From the NCBI GenBank assembly GCA_030837935.1, contig JAUQXU010000041.1, forward strand, positions 1 to 41,266: a stretch of 41,266 bases of DNA. Direction: 5' to 3'. Numbering within the stretch: position 1 is the stretch's first letter; each line of letters opens with the position of its first letter. Below the pieces are notes generated by a model. It saw only the letters and a program-made list of their open reading frames with translations. It searched no databases and was not told where the DNA came from. The DNA is from Candidatus Brocadia sp. Its GTDB lineage: Bacteria > Planctomycetota > Brocadiia > Brocadiales > Brocadiaceae. Positions 8,026 through 17,023 of this stretch are shown here, one piece after another. Position numbers and translations under genes: made by a program.

Positions 8026-10839
8026 TTAAAGTGCGGTAACACACCGGTCACATATAGTGGGATGATCTTTGTTTAATCCCACAGTCTCTCTCAAATTCCA
8101 GCACCTTTCACACTTTTTGTGTTGCGATACATTGCATTCTATCCAAAGATTTTCAGTTAGTTCCCCCTTCACCGCCTTGGATGTGATATTCCTATCCAGT
8201 TTTACCTCAGACACGATAAATATCATAGAAAGGTCTTTTTCGTAGCTCTTCAAGAACTGCCAAAGTTCTTCGTTTTCTGTATAAAGACAGACAGACGCCT
8301 CCAATGAATTGCCTATCAACTTGGCTGCGCGCATCTTTTCCAGTTCCCGCGCCACATCAGTTCTCATATTAATCAACTTCTCCCACCTTTCATTCAGAGA
8401 ATCGTCTATCCAGGCAGCGGTGCATTTTGGAAATGTTGATAAATGGACACTGGAAACATCTTCGTCCTTATGAATGATCGCAGACCATACTTCTTCAGCC
8501 GTATGAACAATAACCGGCGCGGATAATTTAACCAGGTCGACCAGGATATACTGCATAACAGTCTGTGCGGCGCGCCGTTCCTTTGAATTCTTTGCAAAGG
8601 TATATAACCGGTCCTTCAGGATATCCAAATAAAAGGCGCTCATTTCCACCGTACAAAAATTGTAAATGTTGTGAAAAACCCGGTGCAATTGGAGCGATTC
8701 ATAGCTGGATGTAACATCTTTTATTAATTCTTGTGTTTTATGCAATGCCCAGCGGTCTATTTCCAATAATTCTTCATAAGATATCGTGTTCACGTTTGGA
8801 TCAAAATCATAGAGGTTGCTCAGCAAATATCTGAACGTGTTACGAACACGCCTGTAGGCATCAGAACACCTGATGATTAAATTACGGGAGACGCTCATAT
8901 CATTTTGATAGTCCAAAGACGAAGTCCATAATCTGAGCACATCTGCGCCGAATTCCTTTACGGCATCTTCAACAGAAATAAAATTCCCCCGGGATTTGGA
9001 CATCTTTTTACCGTGTTCATCTACAACGAACCCATGCGTTAAAACAGATTTGAAAGGCGCCTTATCCCATGCGCCAACGGATGGAAGCAGTGAAAGCTGA
9101 AACCACCCACGGTGCTGGTCTGTCCCTTCCAGGTAAAGATCGGCCGGATACGACAATTCGTTACGCTTATGCAAGACGGCATGGTGGCTCGATCCAGATT
9201 CAAACCAGACATCGAAGATATCCATTTCTTGTCGAAACTGATCACCCCCGCATTGAGAGCATTTCGTGTCAGGCGGCAAAAAATAGGATACATCCTTATA
9301 AAACCAGATGTCGGCCCCTTCTTTCTCAAATTTATCTCTCACATAATCTATGGTCTTCGTATTTATAAGTACCTGACGGCAATGCGTGCAATGAAAGGCA
9401 GGGATTGGTACACCCCACGAACGCTGTCGGGAGATACACCAATCAGGACGTTCCGAAACCATCTTTGCCATCCTGCTCTCACCCCAGGAAGGTACCCATT
9501 TCGTCCGTTTTATCTCATCCAACACCCTTTGCCGCAGGCTGTTATAATCAAGGCTTACAAACCACTGTTCCGTTGCCCTGAAAATAACAGGATCGTCACA
9601 TCGCCAGCAATGAGGATAGGAGTGTGCAATTTCTTTTTTATCAAGCAATGCCCCTACCATTTCCAGTTTTTTTATAATGGCATTGTTTCCTTCTTCTAAT
9701 ATCCTGAGCCCGGCAAATTCACCCGCCTCTTTAGTAAAATTGCCCTTTTCATCTACAGGGCTCAACATAGGGAGATGATATTTGATGCCGGTAAGATAAT
9801 CGTCCTGCCCATGCCCAGGCGCTGTGTGGACACAACCCGTCCCATCCGATAAGGTTACGTAGTCTGCCAACACAATAGTACCGGCTCTGTCCATAAAAGG
9901 ATGTTTGTATTTTTTACCTTCCAATAAACGCCCCTGGACCTTACCAAGGCATTCATAATCCTTGACCCCTACCAGGGACATGACTAATTCTATTCGTTTG
10001 TCAGCAAGGACAGCAACTTCGTCCTTTTGCTTTTTTGGATTTCGGTAACGGACGGCGGTATATTCATGTTCTGGATGGACGGCAATTGCAACATTTGCCG
10101 GGAGTGTCCAAGGGGTAGTTGTCCATATCATGATGTATGAATTTTTACTATCTACGCCTTTGAACAAATTGCCAATATCGTCATCGAATTTGAAGTTTAC
10201 ATAGATGGATGGGCTCTTTGTTTCTTCTCTATAATCGAGTTCTGCCTCGGCAAGGGTCGTTTGCCCGAGTTCATTGGGGCACCAGTGGACGGGTTTTTTG
10301 CTTCGATACACATATCCCTTTTCTACCAGTTTTCCAAATACCTCAATGATACCCGCTTCATATCGAGGGTCAAAGGTCAGGTATGGATATTCCCAATCCC
10401 CCATTACCCCCAGGGCCTTAAATTGAGCTTTTTGGAGTTTTACAAATTTTTCCGCATACTTTTTACATTTTTTCCGAATCTCTGGCTTGGTTAAATTTTT
10501 TCTTTCTTCACCCACTTCCTGCATTACACGGTGTTCAATGGGCAAACCATGGCAGTCCCAGCCAGGAACATACGGTGCATCATATCCCTGCATCGTATGA
10601 AAACGCACAATAAAGTCTTTTAATATTTTATTTAATCCTGTACCGATATGCAATTCACCGGTTGGATACGGTGGTCCGTCATGTAATATATACTTTTCTC
10701 TGCCTGCTCGTGTCCTGCGTACCAGCTCATAGAGCTTTTCTTTTTCCCATCTCTCCTGGATTTCTGGTTCTTTTTTGAGCAAATCCGCCTTCATGGAGAA
10801 TTGGGTAATGGGCAGGTTTAGGGTTTTTTTATATTCCAT
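8026..10839 (-). CDS. ileS: Isoleucyl-tRNA synthetase
   Basis: It charges tRNA-Ile in the cytoplasm. It is a class I enzyme of 937 residues, the usual bacterial length. The HIGH motif is HIGT at 64-67 within DGPPYPTGELHIGTGLN. The KMSKS motif is perfect near 609-613 (HGKKMSKSRGN). The inserted editing domain between them contains TTTPWTLPAN and the DGTGCVHTAPGHGQDDY motif. The C-terminus ends in a zinc ribbon with cysteines 910, 913, 930 and 933. The ATG at 10839 has AAGGAAA about 13 bases upstream. It is the last gene of the operon that begins with resB, 17 bases after the DUF167 gene, and is followed by a strong terminator. Confidence 0.97.
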   Translation of the reverse strand: MEYKKTLNLPITQFSMKADLLKKEPEIQERWEKEKLYELVRRTRAGREKYILHDGPPYPTGELHIGTGLNKILKDFIVRFHTMQGYDAPYVPGWDCHGLPIEHRVMQEVGEERKNLTKPEIRKKCKKYAEKFVKLQKAQFKALGVMGDWEYPYLTFDPRYEAGIIEVFGKLVEKGYVYRSKKPVHWCPNELGQTTLAEAELDYREETKSPSIYVNFKFDDDIGNLFKGVDSKNSYIMIWTTTPWTLPANVAIAVHPEHEYTAVRYRNPKKQKDEVAVLADKRIELVMSLVGVKDYECLGKVQGRLLEGKKYKHPFMDRAGTIVLADYVTLSDGTGCVHTAPGHGQDDYLTGIKYHLPMLSPVDEKGNFTKEAGEFAGLRILEEGNNAIIKKLEMVGALLDKKEIAHSYPHCWRCDDPVIFRATEQWFVSLDYNSLRQRVLDEIKRTKWVPSWGESRMAKMVSERPDWCISRQRSWGVPIPAFHCTHCRQVLINTKTIDYVRDKFEKEGADIWFYKDVSYFLPPDTKCSQCGGDQFRQEMDIFDVWFESGSSHHAVLHKRNELSYPADLYLEGTDQHRGWFQLSLLPSVGAWDKAPFKSVLTHGFVVDEHGKKMSKSRGNFISVEDAVKEFGADVLRLWTSSLDYQNDMSVSRNLIIRCSDAYRRVRNTFRYLLSNLYDFDPNVNTISYEELLEIDRWALHKTQELIKDVTSSYESLQLHRVFHNIYNFCTVEMSAFYLDILKDRLYTFAKNSKERRAAQTVMQYILVDLVKLSAPVIVHTAEEVWSAIIHKDEDVSSVHLSTFPKCTAAWIDDSLNERWEKLINMRTDVARELEKMRAAKLIGNSLEASVCLYTENEELWQFLKSYEKDLSMIFIVSEVKLDRNITSKAVKGELTENLWIECNVSQHKKCERCWNLRETVGLNKDHPTICDRCVTAL

Positions 10840-10856
10840 ACAAATGGATAATTTCC

Positions 10857-11150
10857 TTAGGCTTGTTGGTTTAATAATGATTTTAGATCTTGAAGGACTA
10901 ATCCTTCAATCAATAATCTTTTATCCCGAGAGGTTTCACCTGAAATGATATGGATAGAGGATTCATGAATACGAAGCGTATCGGCTAGCAGTTCAATTAC
11001 GGCCTTGTTTGCCTTCCCTTTTTCAGGGGATGCAGTAACGGCTAATTTTAATCGGCCTCCATACTCGCCTATTATGCGATTTTTGCTTGAACCTGGCTGG
11101 GTTCGGATAGATAGAATAACGCCTGAGTTTGTAGTAACAATATCAAGCAT
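10857..11150 (-). CDS. DUF167/YggU family protein
   Basis: This 97-residue protein matches the YggU/DUF167 family across its whole length: IRTQPGSSKNRIIGEYGGRLK, then VTASPEKGKANKAVIELLAD, then the end motif SGETSRDKRLLIEG. The family is widespread in bacteria and eukaryotes and its biochemical role is unknown. The ATG at 11150 lies one base after the stop of the acylphosphatase gene. The longer reading frame up to 11207 would overlap that gene and is not supported. Confidence 0.88.
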   Translation of the reverse strand: MLDIVTTNSGVILSIRTQPGSSKNRIIGEYGGRLKLAVTASPEKGKANKAVIELLADTLRIHESSIHIISGETSRDKRLLIEGLVLQDLKSLLNQQA

Positions 11151-11151
11151 A

Positions 11152-11424
11152 TTAATAAACCACCGAAAATTCTTCGAATTCTCCGGTATATTCTTCCCAG
11201 CAGACATCTATATGTTCGACAAAAGCGCCATTCGGTCCTTTTCTACACCAACGTACCATAGCATCGATGGCGTCTTTTTCACCTTCAAAGGCAGCTTCAA
11301 CCCTACCATCCAAACAATTTTTTACCCATCCATTAACGTCAAAGGCTCGTGCTTTGTCTCTTGTAGAAGCTCGAAAGAACACACCCTGAACCCTGCCGCT
11401 GATATAAACATGCGCCCTTGCCAT
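11152..11424 (-). CDS. acyP: Acylphosphatase
   Basis: This 90-residue alpha/beta protein is predicted to hydrolyse acyl-phosphate bonds in the cytoplasm. The phosphate-binding loop GRVQGVFFR carries the catalytic arginine, and the downstream GWVKN carries the asparagine that positions the water. EAAFEGEKDAIDAMVRWCRKGP also matches the family. The ATG at 11424 gives the standard length; a TTG at 11445 is the only upstream choice. It lies 24 bases after ccsA and one base before the DUF167 gene. Confidence 0.93.
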   Translation of the reverse strand: MARAHVYISGRVQGVFFRASTRDKARAFDVNGWVKNCLDGRVEAAFEGEKDAIDAMVRWCRKGPNGAFVEHIDVCWEEYTGEFEEFSVVY

Positions 11425-11448
11425 AAGCAAATGCTTATTCTTCAAGGT

Positions 11449-12300
11449 TTATTTGGATCCGTAAATATGTTCGCTGTCAGAGGCGGAAGGCAAATAGTTT
11501 AAACCCACAAAAGTAAAGTTTACTATCCCGAAAGCAAAGAGTAACCAGAATGCTAAAATAACAGAGGCCTTTGATTTATTAATGTTCATTTTAGGTAAAA
11601 CCAGAGGGGTATGTAAATAAACTAAATATGCAAGCCATGTAATCAAAGACCACGTTTCCTTGGGATCCCATGACCAATAATCACCCCACGCTTTCTTTGC
11701 CCAAACTGCACCGGTAACCATACCCAAGGTGAGAAAGGGAAATCCAAAGGCAACTATTTTATAACTTAATTTATCAAAATTCCTCGGCAATATCTCTCTT
11801 CCATCTTCATCCTCTTTGCTATCTTTGCTTTTCTTGGTAAAAGGTTTGACTACTAAATATATAATACTTGTGACAAAAGAAATACCAAAAGCAGCATAGC
11901 CAAGCATATAGGTAACGACATGCACGAGCATCCAGTTACTCTTCAATGCCGGCATAATAGGTCTTATGGTATCATCCTGAAGCGTAGCATAAAGCAATAT
12001 CAACATCGTCAGGACAGATGCCAGTGCGCCAACAACCCTGAAATTATAAATAAATTCGAATATAATGTAGACGAAAGCCGTGCAGCAGGCATAAAAAATG
12101 AGCGATTCATATAAGTTAGAAAAGGGTGGATGCCCAGCCTCTATAGACCGTTTTGCTACCAGCGTCAGATTCAGACAGAATGCCAAAATGAGCAATCCAA
12201 GGGATGCCCATCTTGTAGCCATGGACCCCCAAATCTCTCTTACTATATAACTAATGGCTGCTAATACATATACAATCAAAGTAATATTAATCAAACTCAT
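11449..12300 (-). CDS. ccsA: System II cytochrome c maturation protein CcsA/ResC (WWD domain)
   Basis: With ResB it forms the System II haem exporter and cytochrome c synthase in the inner membrane. The tryptophan-rich WWD motif WGDYWSWDPKETW is at 205-217, facing the periplasm. Candidate haem-ligand histidines are H57 (within GHPPFSNLYES), H127 and H230. At least seven membrane segments are visible over 283 residues. Databases label this protein CcsA, ResC or CcsB depending on convention; it is the WWD-containing partner. Its ATG follows the resB stop codon with no gap, so the two are translated as a unit. Confidence 0.93.
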   Translation of the reverse strand: MSLINITLIVYVLAAISYIVREIWGSMATRWASLGLLILAFCLNLTLVAKRSIEAGHPPFSNLYESLIFYACCTAFVYIIFEFIYNFRVVGALASVLTMLILLYATLQDDTIRPIMPALKSNWMLVHVVTYMLGYAAFGISFVTSIIYLVVKPFTKKSKDSKEDEDGREILPRNFDKLSYKIVAFGFPFLTLGMVTGAVWAKKAWGDYWSWDPKETWSLITWLAYLVYLHTPLVLPKMNINKSKASVILAFWLLFAFGIVNFTFVGLNYLPSASDSEHIYGSK

Positions 12301-14175
12301 TTATTGTCCCTCCGCCGCTTTTTTTTGCTTTTTACGCAGAAATGGTTTTATATAAAATATAAATACAACTCCAAAGCACAACGCCCCAAAACCCGTGTAG
12401 ACTACAGGAATACCGGGATCTTTAGCAATTTGCAACCCGGAAAAAGTTCCAGCCTCTGGGTCGTAACTTGATTGATAAATAACGTATCCTTTATATTTCA
12501 AAGGATCATTGACCCTAATGGTTTTTTCTGTAACAGTTTGTCCATTTTCCTCAATACGCAATTTACTTGTAAAATGTTTAACCGATTCACCTGTGGATTC
12601 ATAGACAAGCGCAAGATTGTTGTCGGTATACCAGGTGGCATACTGATTGTTGGAGAACAACCAATCCCCGACTTTCCCAGCAGGCCCTTCAGCTTCAACA
12701 TAAATCGCGGGTATTCCTACCGTATCTGATTTTTTTATAACTTCTTTTTTAAAATCAAAGGATGGGAAATAATCAGACACCGTAATCTGATTACCGGTAT
12801 CTGCAATAGTATACTTTTCTCCCAATTCCCACGGTATAGTTTCTACAACACGTTTGTCCTTTATATAGACAATTACCTGTTTTCCCTCAGGCGACTGAAA
12901 AATTCTTATGGTATTTTTCGCCATATAGGTACTGGCAATTCCACTACAGGTTATTTTTACGTTTTTATATTTCGCCGGGTGCATCTTATCCCAGTCAGGA
13001 AATTTTTCAAATACCCAACGGGTTTCAGTGCCTTCCGGACCGTTGATTTCTACTTGAACAGCCGGGTTATCTTGCGGCTGTTCACTCAGGGGTCGTTTAT
13101 CCCCATAGTTAAGCACGTATTGTAACATCTTTATGGTATAATCTGTTCCTTCTAATTTAAAAACTTTATTTAAATCCAAAGGATAATCCCGATACTCGCC
13201 AGATATTGTAACAGATAATTTTGCAGTGGTGCCTTCGGTAGAACTTATTGTATTGTCTAGCTCTTGCTGTGAAGACACCCAGATATATTCCAGACGTAAA
13301 TTTTGTTTTTTATCCTCATAATAGTTACGATCATGAGCTAACAACCATCCCTCGGCAGTAGCCTTCTCAGAACCAAACAGTTTCACAAAAACGGCAGGGT
13401 TGTCAGGCTTGTCTGATGTATTTACAGGTTCTTGTTTTAATTCTGCATCTGGGATATAGTCCTTTATCGTCACTTTATAATCCGAACCAGGGATACGTTG
13501 TTTTTTCCCAACCTTCACATCTAGTATTTTCTGCCGATCTTTACTCTTCACATACGTTACAAGTTGAAATTTTGGTTCGTTCTTTTCTAATATAAAATCA
13601 TCTAAGGCAATTGAAAATGGTAAATCCTTCTTGACGTAATCCAATTTCCCTTGTCGATTAATCAATTGTGTAAGAAAATAATTTACCGATTTTCCCTCAT
13701 AAACATTAACCCCACCTTTTACGCCCAGCTGGAATTTTATAACACCCCCTGCCAATATGAGAATAAGACTGAGATGGGTAAGAATAAAACCTGTTTGCAG
13801 GAATGTATTTCTCCACCGTTTAATGGTACAACAAATAAGATTGGCACAAAGTAAAATTAAAAGAAATGAAAACCAATGAGAGTAAAAGACATTATTTAAT
13901 TGTGTAAACCTGAAAAAAGTCGCCAACCCGTACCCATACCTTGCAACATATTCATCCAAAGTTTTTTCTTGCAGGATCACTGTTCCCAAGATACATGCCA
14001 CAACCATAATCAGAATAATGACTACCGCCAGTTTGACCGAGCAAAAGAATTCCCATACCTTGTTTGAATCCCTCCGTTCATGTCTGCCTGCTTTCTCCGG
14101 ACTAATTTGTTTACTCGTGCCTTTGCCTTTTGTTTCCCCTGTTACGCGGGGTTGATTCTGTTTTACATTTTTCAT
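12301..14175 (-). CDS. resB: System II cytochrome c maturation protein ResB/Ccs1
   Basis: It is the second half of the System II cytochrome c synthase, proposed to hold the apocytochrome and relay electrons. A basic, polar N-terminal stretch of about 40 residues precedes a membrane segment (about 48-68) with the family pattern FFCSVKLAVVIILIMVVACI and LGTVI. A second segment is SFLLILLCANLICC, and a third is HLSLILILAGG. A large periplasmic beta-rich domain follows, and a final membrane segment precedes a basic tail. At 624 residues it is longer than Bacillus ResB. It heads the operon with ccsA, acyP, DUF167 and ileS. System II genes fit a lineage rich in c-type cytochromes. Confidence 0.93.
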   Translation of the reverse strand: MKNVKQNQPRVTGETKGKGTSKQISPEKAGRHERRDSNKVWEFFCSVKLAVVIILIMVVACILGTVILQEKTLDEYVARYGYGLATFFRFTQLNNVFYSHWFSFLLILLCANLICCTIKRWRNTFLQTGFILTHLSLILILAGGVIKFQLGVKGGVNVYEGKSVNYFLTQLINRQGKLDYVKKDLPFSIALDDFILEKNEPKFQLVTYVKSKDRQKILDVKVGKKQRIPGSDYKVTIKDYIPDAELKQEPVNTSDKPDNPAVFVKLFGSEKATAEGWLLAHDRNYYEDKKQNLRLEYIWVSSQQELDNTISSTEGTTAKLSVTISGEYRDYPLDLNKVFKLEGTDYTIKMLQYVLNYGDKRPLSEQPQDNPAVQVEINGPEGTETRWVFEKFPDWDKMHPAKYKNVKITCSGIASTYMAKNTIRIFQSPEGKQVIVYIKDKRVVETIPWELGEKYTIADTGNQITVSDYFPSFDFKKEVIKKSDTVGIPAIYVEAEGPAGKVGDWLFSNNQYATWYTDNNLALVYESTGESVKHFTSKLRIEENGQTVTEKTIRVNDPLKYKGYVIYQSSYDPEAGTFSGLQIAKDPGIPVVYTGFGALCFGVVFIFYIKPFLRKKQKKAAEGQ

Positions 14176-14405
14176 AAATTATCAAAACTTAAATGAAACA
14201 AAAAATAGCCAATACGTTACAAAATAATATCGTTACTTCAATACTACAGGTTTAATAAGTATTCTGTATAACGAATCAATTTAGAATTCTTGAAGTGACA
14301 GCGTCTCTTTAAAACAGGGTTGTTTTGAAACTTGGTTTGCGAATTGTGGATAACGCAGGTTTGGTGTGTCTGGTTATTTTTATTACTACAATTTCTAAAC
14401 CAACG

Positions 14406-14438
14406 TTTCTTCCGATAGCTTAAAGCTACCGGAAGAAA
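14406..14438 (-). terminator. Hairpin after the OmpA-family gene
   Basis: A 15-base stem (TTTCTTCCGATAGCT with its complement, one mismatch) encloses a TAA loop about 17 bases after the stop of the lipoprotein gene. No clean T-run follows, so termination may be weak. The other roughly 230 bases up to resB are AT-rich and show nothing else clear. Confidence 0.5.
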
Positions 14439-14455
14439 CTACTTCCTCAAACAAC

Positions 14456-15208
14456 TTATTTTCCTTCATCCTCTTCTGGCACCTCTGTTTCTGTTTGTGC
14501 CTGCTCTTCCGGCTGTTCCACCAGCTCTACATCTTGCTCTGTGGTTAGCGAAGATGCCTTGGGAGGTAATGAAGCAACTTTCGTTAATATTAAAAACTCC
14601 ACCCTTCTATTTTCCTTTTTTCCGGTGGTTGTACTATTAGATGCGATTGGGCGATTTGGGCCAAAACCAGCAATATGAACCCTCCCTTCGGTGATGTTTT
14701 CATTCTTAGTCAAGAAATGAAATACACTTAATGCGCGCGCCGCAGACAAATGATGATTAGAATCCCACAGGTGCTTTGTTCGCATAATAGGGTCTGTGTC
14801 AGTATGACCATCAACCCTGACGGAAATTTGCGGATTTTCCTTTAGAAATCCTGCTACCTTCTTCAAGGCTCCCTCTCCATGAGGTTTTATAGCAGCCATA
14901 CCTGAATCAAACAGTATTTTTTCAGGGAAAAGGAGTACGGGGCCTTCCACCGTATCTCTGACGGAAACACCTTCACCAATAGACTTTGCAAGCTTTCTAA
15001 GTTTATTCATTTCCTCTTCATTTGCCCTCAGCTTGTCTGATACGGATGAATACTGCTGATTAAGCCTCGCAATCTCTTCAGACTGGTCTCGTATCGTGAT
15101 TGCCTGTCTTCTGTTTAAATTTCTAAGCTCGTTCAGCTCGGCACAACCCGACATTCCAACAAAGGCTATCAAAAGGAAAAACTTTACATATTTACCGTAT
15201 TTCGACAT
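14456..15208 (-). CDS. OmpA-family peptidoglycan-binding lipoprotein
   Basis: This 250-residue lipoprotein probably anchors the outer membrane to peptidoglycan. Residues 1-21 form a signal peptide ending in a lipobox-like GMSGC, making Cys22 the likely lipidation site. Residues about 28-72 form a heptad-rich coiled coil. An OmpA C-terminal domain (about 95-205) shows LFPEKILFDSGMAAIKPHG, VRVDGHTDTDPI and KENRRVEFLI, which carry the residues that hold diaminopimelate. The tail from 215 on is Glu-rich and probably disordered. The ATG at 15208 has an excellent GGAGG eight bases upstream. It is a single gene with its own promoter at 15289-15317. Confidence 0.9.
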   Translation of the reverse strand: MSKYGKYVKFFLLIAFVGMSGCAELNELRNLNRRQAITIRDQSEEIARLNQQYSSVSDKLRANEEEMNKLRKLAKSIGEGVSVRDTVEGPVLLFPEKILFDSGMAAIKPHGEGALKKVAGFLKENPQISVRVDGHTDTDPIMRTKHLWDSNHHLSAARALSVFHFLTKNENITEGRVHIAGFGPNRPIASNSTTTGKKENRRVEFLILTKVASLPPKASSLTTEQDVELVEQPEEQAQTETEVPEEDEGK

Positions 15209-15288
15209 GTTTTTTCCTCCAGCGTGTGAGGCGGGGTAAAGGTTTTATTCCATCACGAAATAGCTAAGAATATCAATAATAATTTCAA

Positions 15289-15317
15289 ACTATAACATTT
15301 GATATGCCTGTTTTCAA
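15289..15317 (-). promoter_or_regulatory. Sigma70-type promoter for the OmpA-family gene
   Basis: On the minus strand TTGAAA (15312-15317), a 17-base spacer and TATAGT (15289-15294) are present. The predicted leader is about 73 bases. Confidence 0.6.
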
Positions 15318-15425
15318 GCGTTTTTTCAATGAATTTTATTTTTTATAATTGTTGGTATACATCCGTGTTGTGCGGTTAAGTAATTGCGTATGAGTGCCAT
15401 TTTTTGCTCTTTAAGATTATAAAAA

Positions 15426-15460
15426 GACCTGCCTGCTGACAGAAAAGAGTCGGTAGGTCG
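15426..15460. terminator. Probable bidirectional hairpin terminator
   Basis: An imperfect stem pairs GACCTGCC...GAC with GTCGGTAGGTC around an A-rich loop. A T-run follows on both strands. It separates the transposase remnant from the lipoprotein promoter. Confidence 0.45.
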
Positions 15461-15540
15461 TTTTTGAGATGGAGGGCTTCTTTTGTATTTTGATGCACAA
15501 TCCTCTGACCCTTTTCATAACTAACCTTTCCTTTATTAGG

Positions 15541-15831
15541 TTATGAGACCGTCAAGTATTTGTGCCATAAATCCGTGTTTTGCTTCTTGCAATAAGGCGA
15601 TAAACTTTTAGATGGCGTCCACCAGCTAAAATACATTTCAATGTTCCACCGGAACTTGCAGACGGTTGCAATCTCTTCAACAAACGGCATACAAAGTACT
15701 TTCCTTACTGTCTGCCGGAGATCGAAAAATTTGTTTGTAATAGCGCCAACCTTCTGGCAACATGGCGGGTGTAAGAGGGAAGAGAATACTTGGTGGAAAA
15801 ACCAGACACTGGAGATTTCACGCCAGTTCAA
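15541..15831 (-). pseudogene. Degenerate IS4-like transposase fragment
   Basis: The 96-codon frame contains ITNKFFDL and then IATVCKFRWNIEMYFSWW. This resembles the region around the last catalytic acidic residue of IS4-superfamily DDE transposases (usual form LTNNFDL... IxxLYxxRWxIExFFxW). The alignment needs an insertion between the two motifs, and the later part no longer follows the family. The N-terminal two thirds are missing. No terminal inverted repeats or intact element were found in 15209-16053. This is a decayed relic, not a functional gene. Confidence 0.5.
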
Positions 15832-16053
15832 TACAGGTCACAATGATGGCACAGTAATTGATCCACCGGGTAAATAACATCTGCGCCATTGCAGTGCCCG
15901 ATGGCGAGTTTTACCGGGAACATTTGGTTTCATTAGTAATCACACTACGATTTACCAGTAATATCAACTACTTGAGAGAAAGGAGGGTTTTAGATATTCA
16001 AATAGAGACCGATCTCAAACGTAATTAAAACTATACTTGTAATTCAATATCGA

Positions 16054-16130
16054 GATTCTTCAGTCGCTTCACTCCTTCAGAATGACCAAAGAAACAACAC
16101 CGTATGCCATTCTGAGTGAAACGAAGAATC
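16054..16130. repeat. Inverted-repeat element of the gattcttc...gaagaatc type
   Basis: The two ends are imperfect inverted copies of about 25 bases: gattcttc ... tcagaatg on the left, and cattctga ... gaagaatc on the right. This type of small palindromic element is commonly dispersed in environmental bacterial genomes. It lies just upstream of the secreted-protein gene at 16163 and partly fills an in-frame upstream extension of that gene, which is therefore not counted as coding. Confidence 0.6.
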
Positions 16131-16162
16131 CATGTAACCATTTTCAAAGCGAGGTTAACTTT

Positions 16163-16852
16163 ATGAAAAATTTATTTGTAGCGCTTACCGTTTGTTTATT
16201 GAGTTCGTCAATATTAAGTCCTGCCCATGCACAGCAAGGACAAAAAATTACAACATCAGAAATCCTTGGGGAAAGAAAGGAATATTATTTTGATGATAAT
16301 AAAGTCGATGAATTGCCAGTGGGGTTTCAAAGTACATTTACAGGAAAAGGTGAATCAGGACATTGGATAGTTAAGAAGATCGAACATGCTCCTTCAGCAG
16401 ACAATGTGGTTGTACAAACCAAATTGGACGATACGGATTATCGTTTTCCACTCTTGATACTCGACGGAGTATCGTATAAAGATTTTATGGCATTTGTAAA
16501 ATTCAGGGCTATCAGTGGGAAGACAGATCAGGCCGGTGGACTGGTCTTTAGATACAAAGATAATAATAACTATTATGTACTCAGGGCCAATGCTTTAGAA
16601 AATAATGTACGGTTATATACGGTAATTAACGGTAACCGAAGGCAGATTGCAGGTAAAAATACAAAGGTAACACCAAACGAGTGGCACCTGCTCAAGGTTG
16701 TTTGCAAGGAAGACAAGATTCAATGTTTTTTTGAGAACACAAAGGTATTTGAGGTATCGGATGACACCTTCGATAGCGGGAGTGTCGGTCTTTGGACAAA
16801 GTCGGATTCATATACATTTTTTGATGACCTGGTGATGCAGGAAACGAAGTAG
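16163..16852 (+). CDS. Secreted jelly-roll (DUF1080/LamG-like) protein
   Basis: This 229-residue exported protein has a signal peptide at 1-23 (cleavage near AHA-QQ). The mature part has the concanavalin-like pattern of DUF1080 and LamG proteins: DELPVGFQSTFTGKGESGHW, AGGLVFRYKDNNNYYVLRAN, NEWHLLKVVCKEDKIQCFFENTKVFEVSD and a closing GSVGLWTKSDSYTFFDDLVM. Such domains bind carbohydrate or act as periplasmic glycan hydrolases; no catalytic assignment is possible here. The ATG at 16163 has GAGG eight bases upstream. An upstream in-frame ATG at 16082 lies inside a repeat and would hide the signal peptide. Confidence 0.8.
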   Translation: MKNLFVALTVCLLSSSILSPAHAQQGQKITTSEILGERKEYYFDDNKVDELPVGFQSTFTGKGESGHWIVKKIEHAPSADNVVVQTKLDDTDYRFPLLILDGVSYKDFMAFVKFRAISGKTDQAGGLVFRYKDNNNYYVLRANALENNVRLYTVINGNRRQIAGKNTKVTPNEWHLLKVVCKEDKIQCFFENTKVFEVSDDTFDSGSVGLWTKSDSYTFFDDLVMQETK

Positions 16853-16923
16853 ACTACACATAAGCATTCCGCGTGAGGACGTCCTGACTGGCCATCTCTC
16901 ATGGGAAACGGCTGAAGACTGAA

Positions 16924-16954
16924 ACACGGACAAACAAGTTTGGCCGTGCCACCC
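16924..16954. repeat. Palindromic repeat, copy 1 (cacggacaaac type)
   Basis: An imperfect palindrome, cacggacaaac with its complement and then gtgccaccc, lies between two plus-strand genes. A second, more perfect copy is at 39478-39508, more than 22 kb away. Both lie in intergenic DNA and both can form a hairpin. Confidence 0.7.
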
Positions 16955-17023
16955 AATTATTAAGTTAGTACCAATGGGTAATAATGGTGAGTAATTTATT
17001 TACACATTACTGCGCTACATTAT

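Noticed and set aside
9112..9699. A 195-codon plus-strand frame inside ileS
   Set aside because: It is the antisense shadow of a well-supported essential gene and shows no protein family of its own.
16082..16162. N-terminal extension of the secreted jelly-roll protein
   Set aside because: It overlaps the inverted-repeat element and would bury the signal peptide; a good ribosome site supports the ATG at 16163.
16853..17023. Possible riboswitch ahead of the transport operon
   Set aside because: The region holds a palindromic repeat and no conserved riboswitch core that I can recognise.
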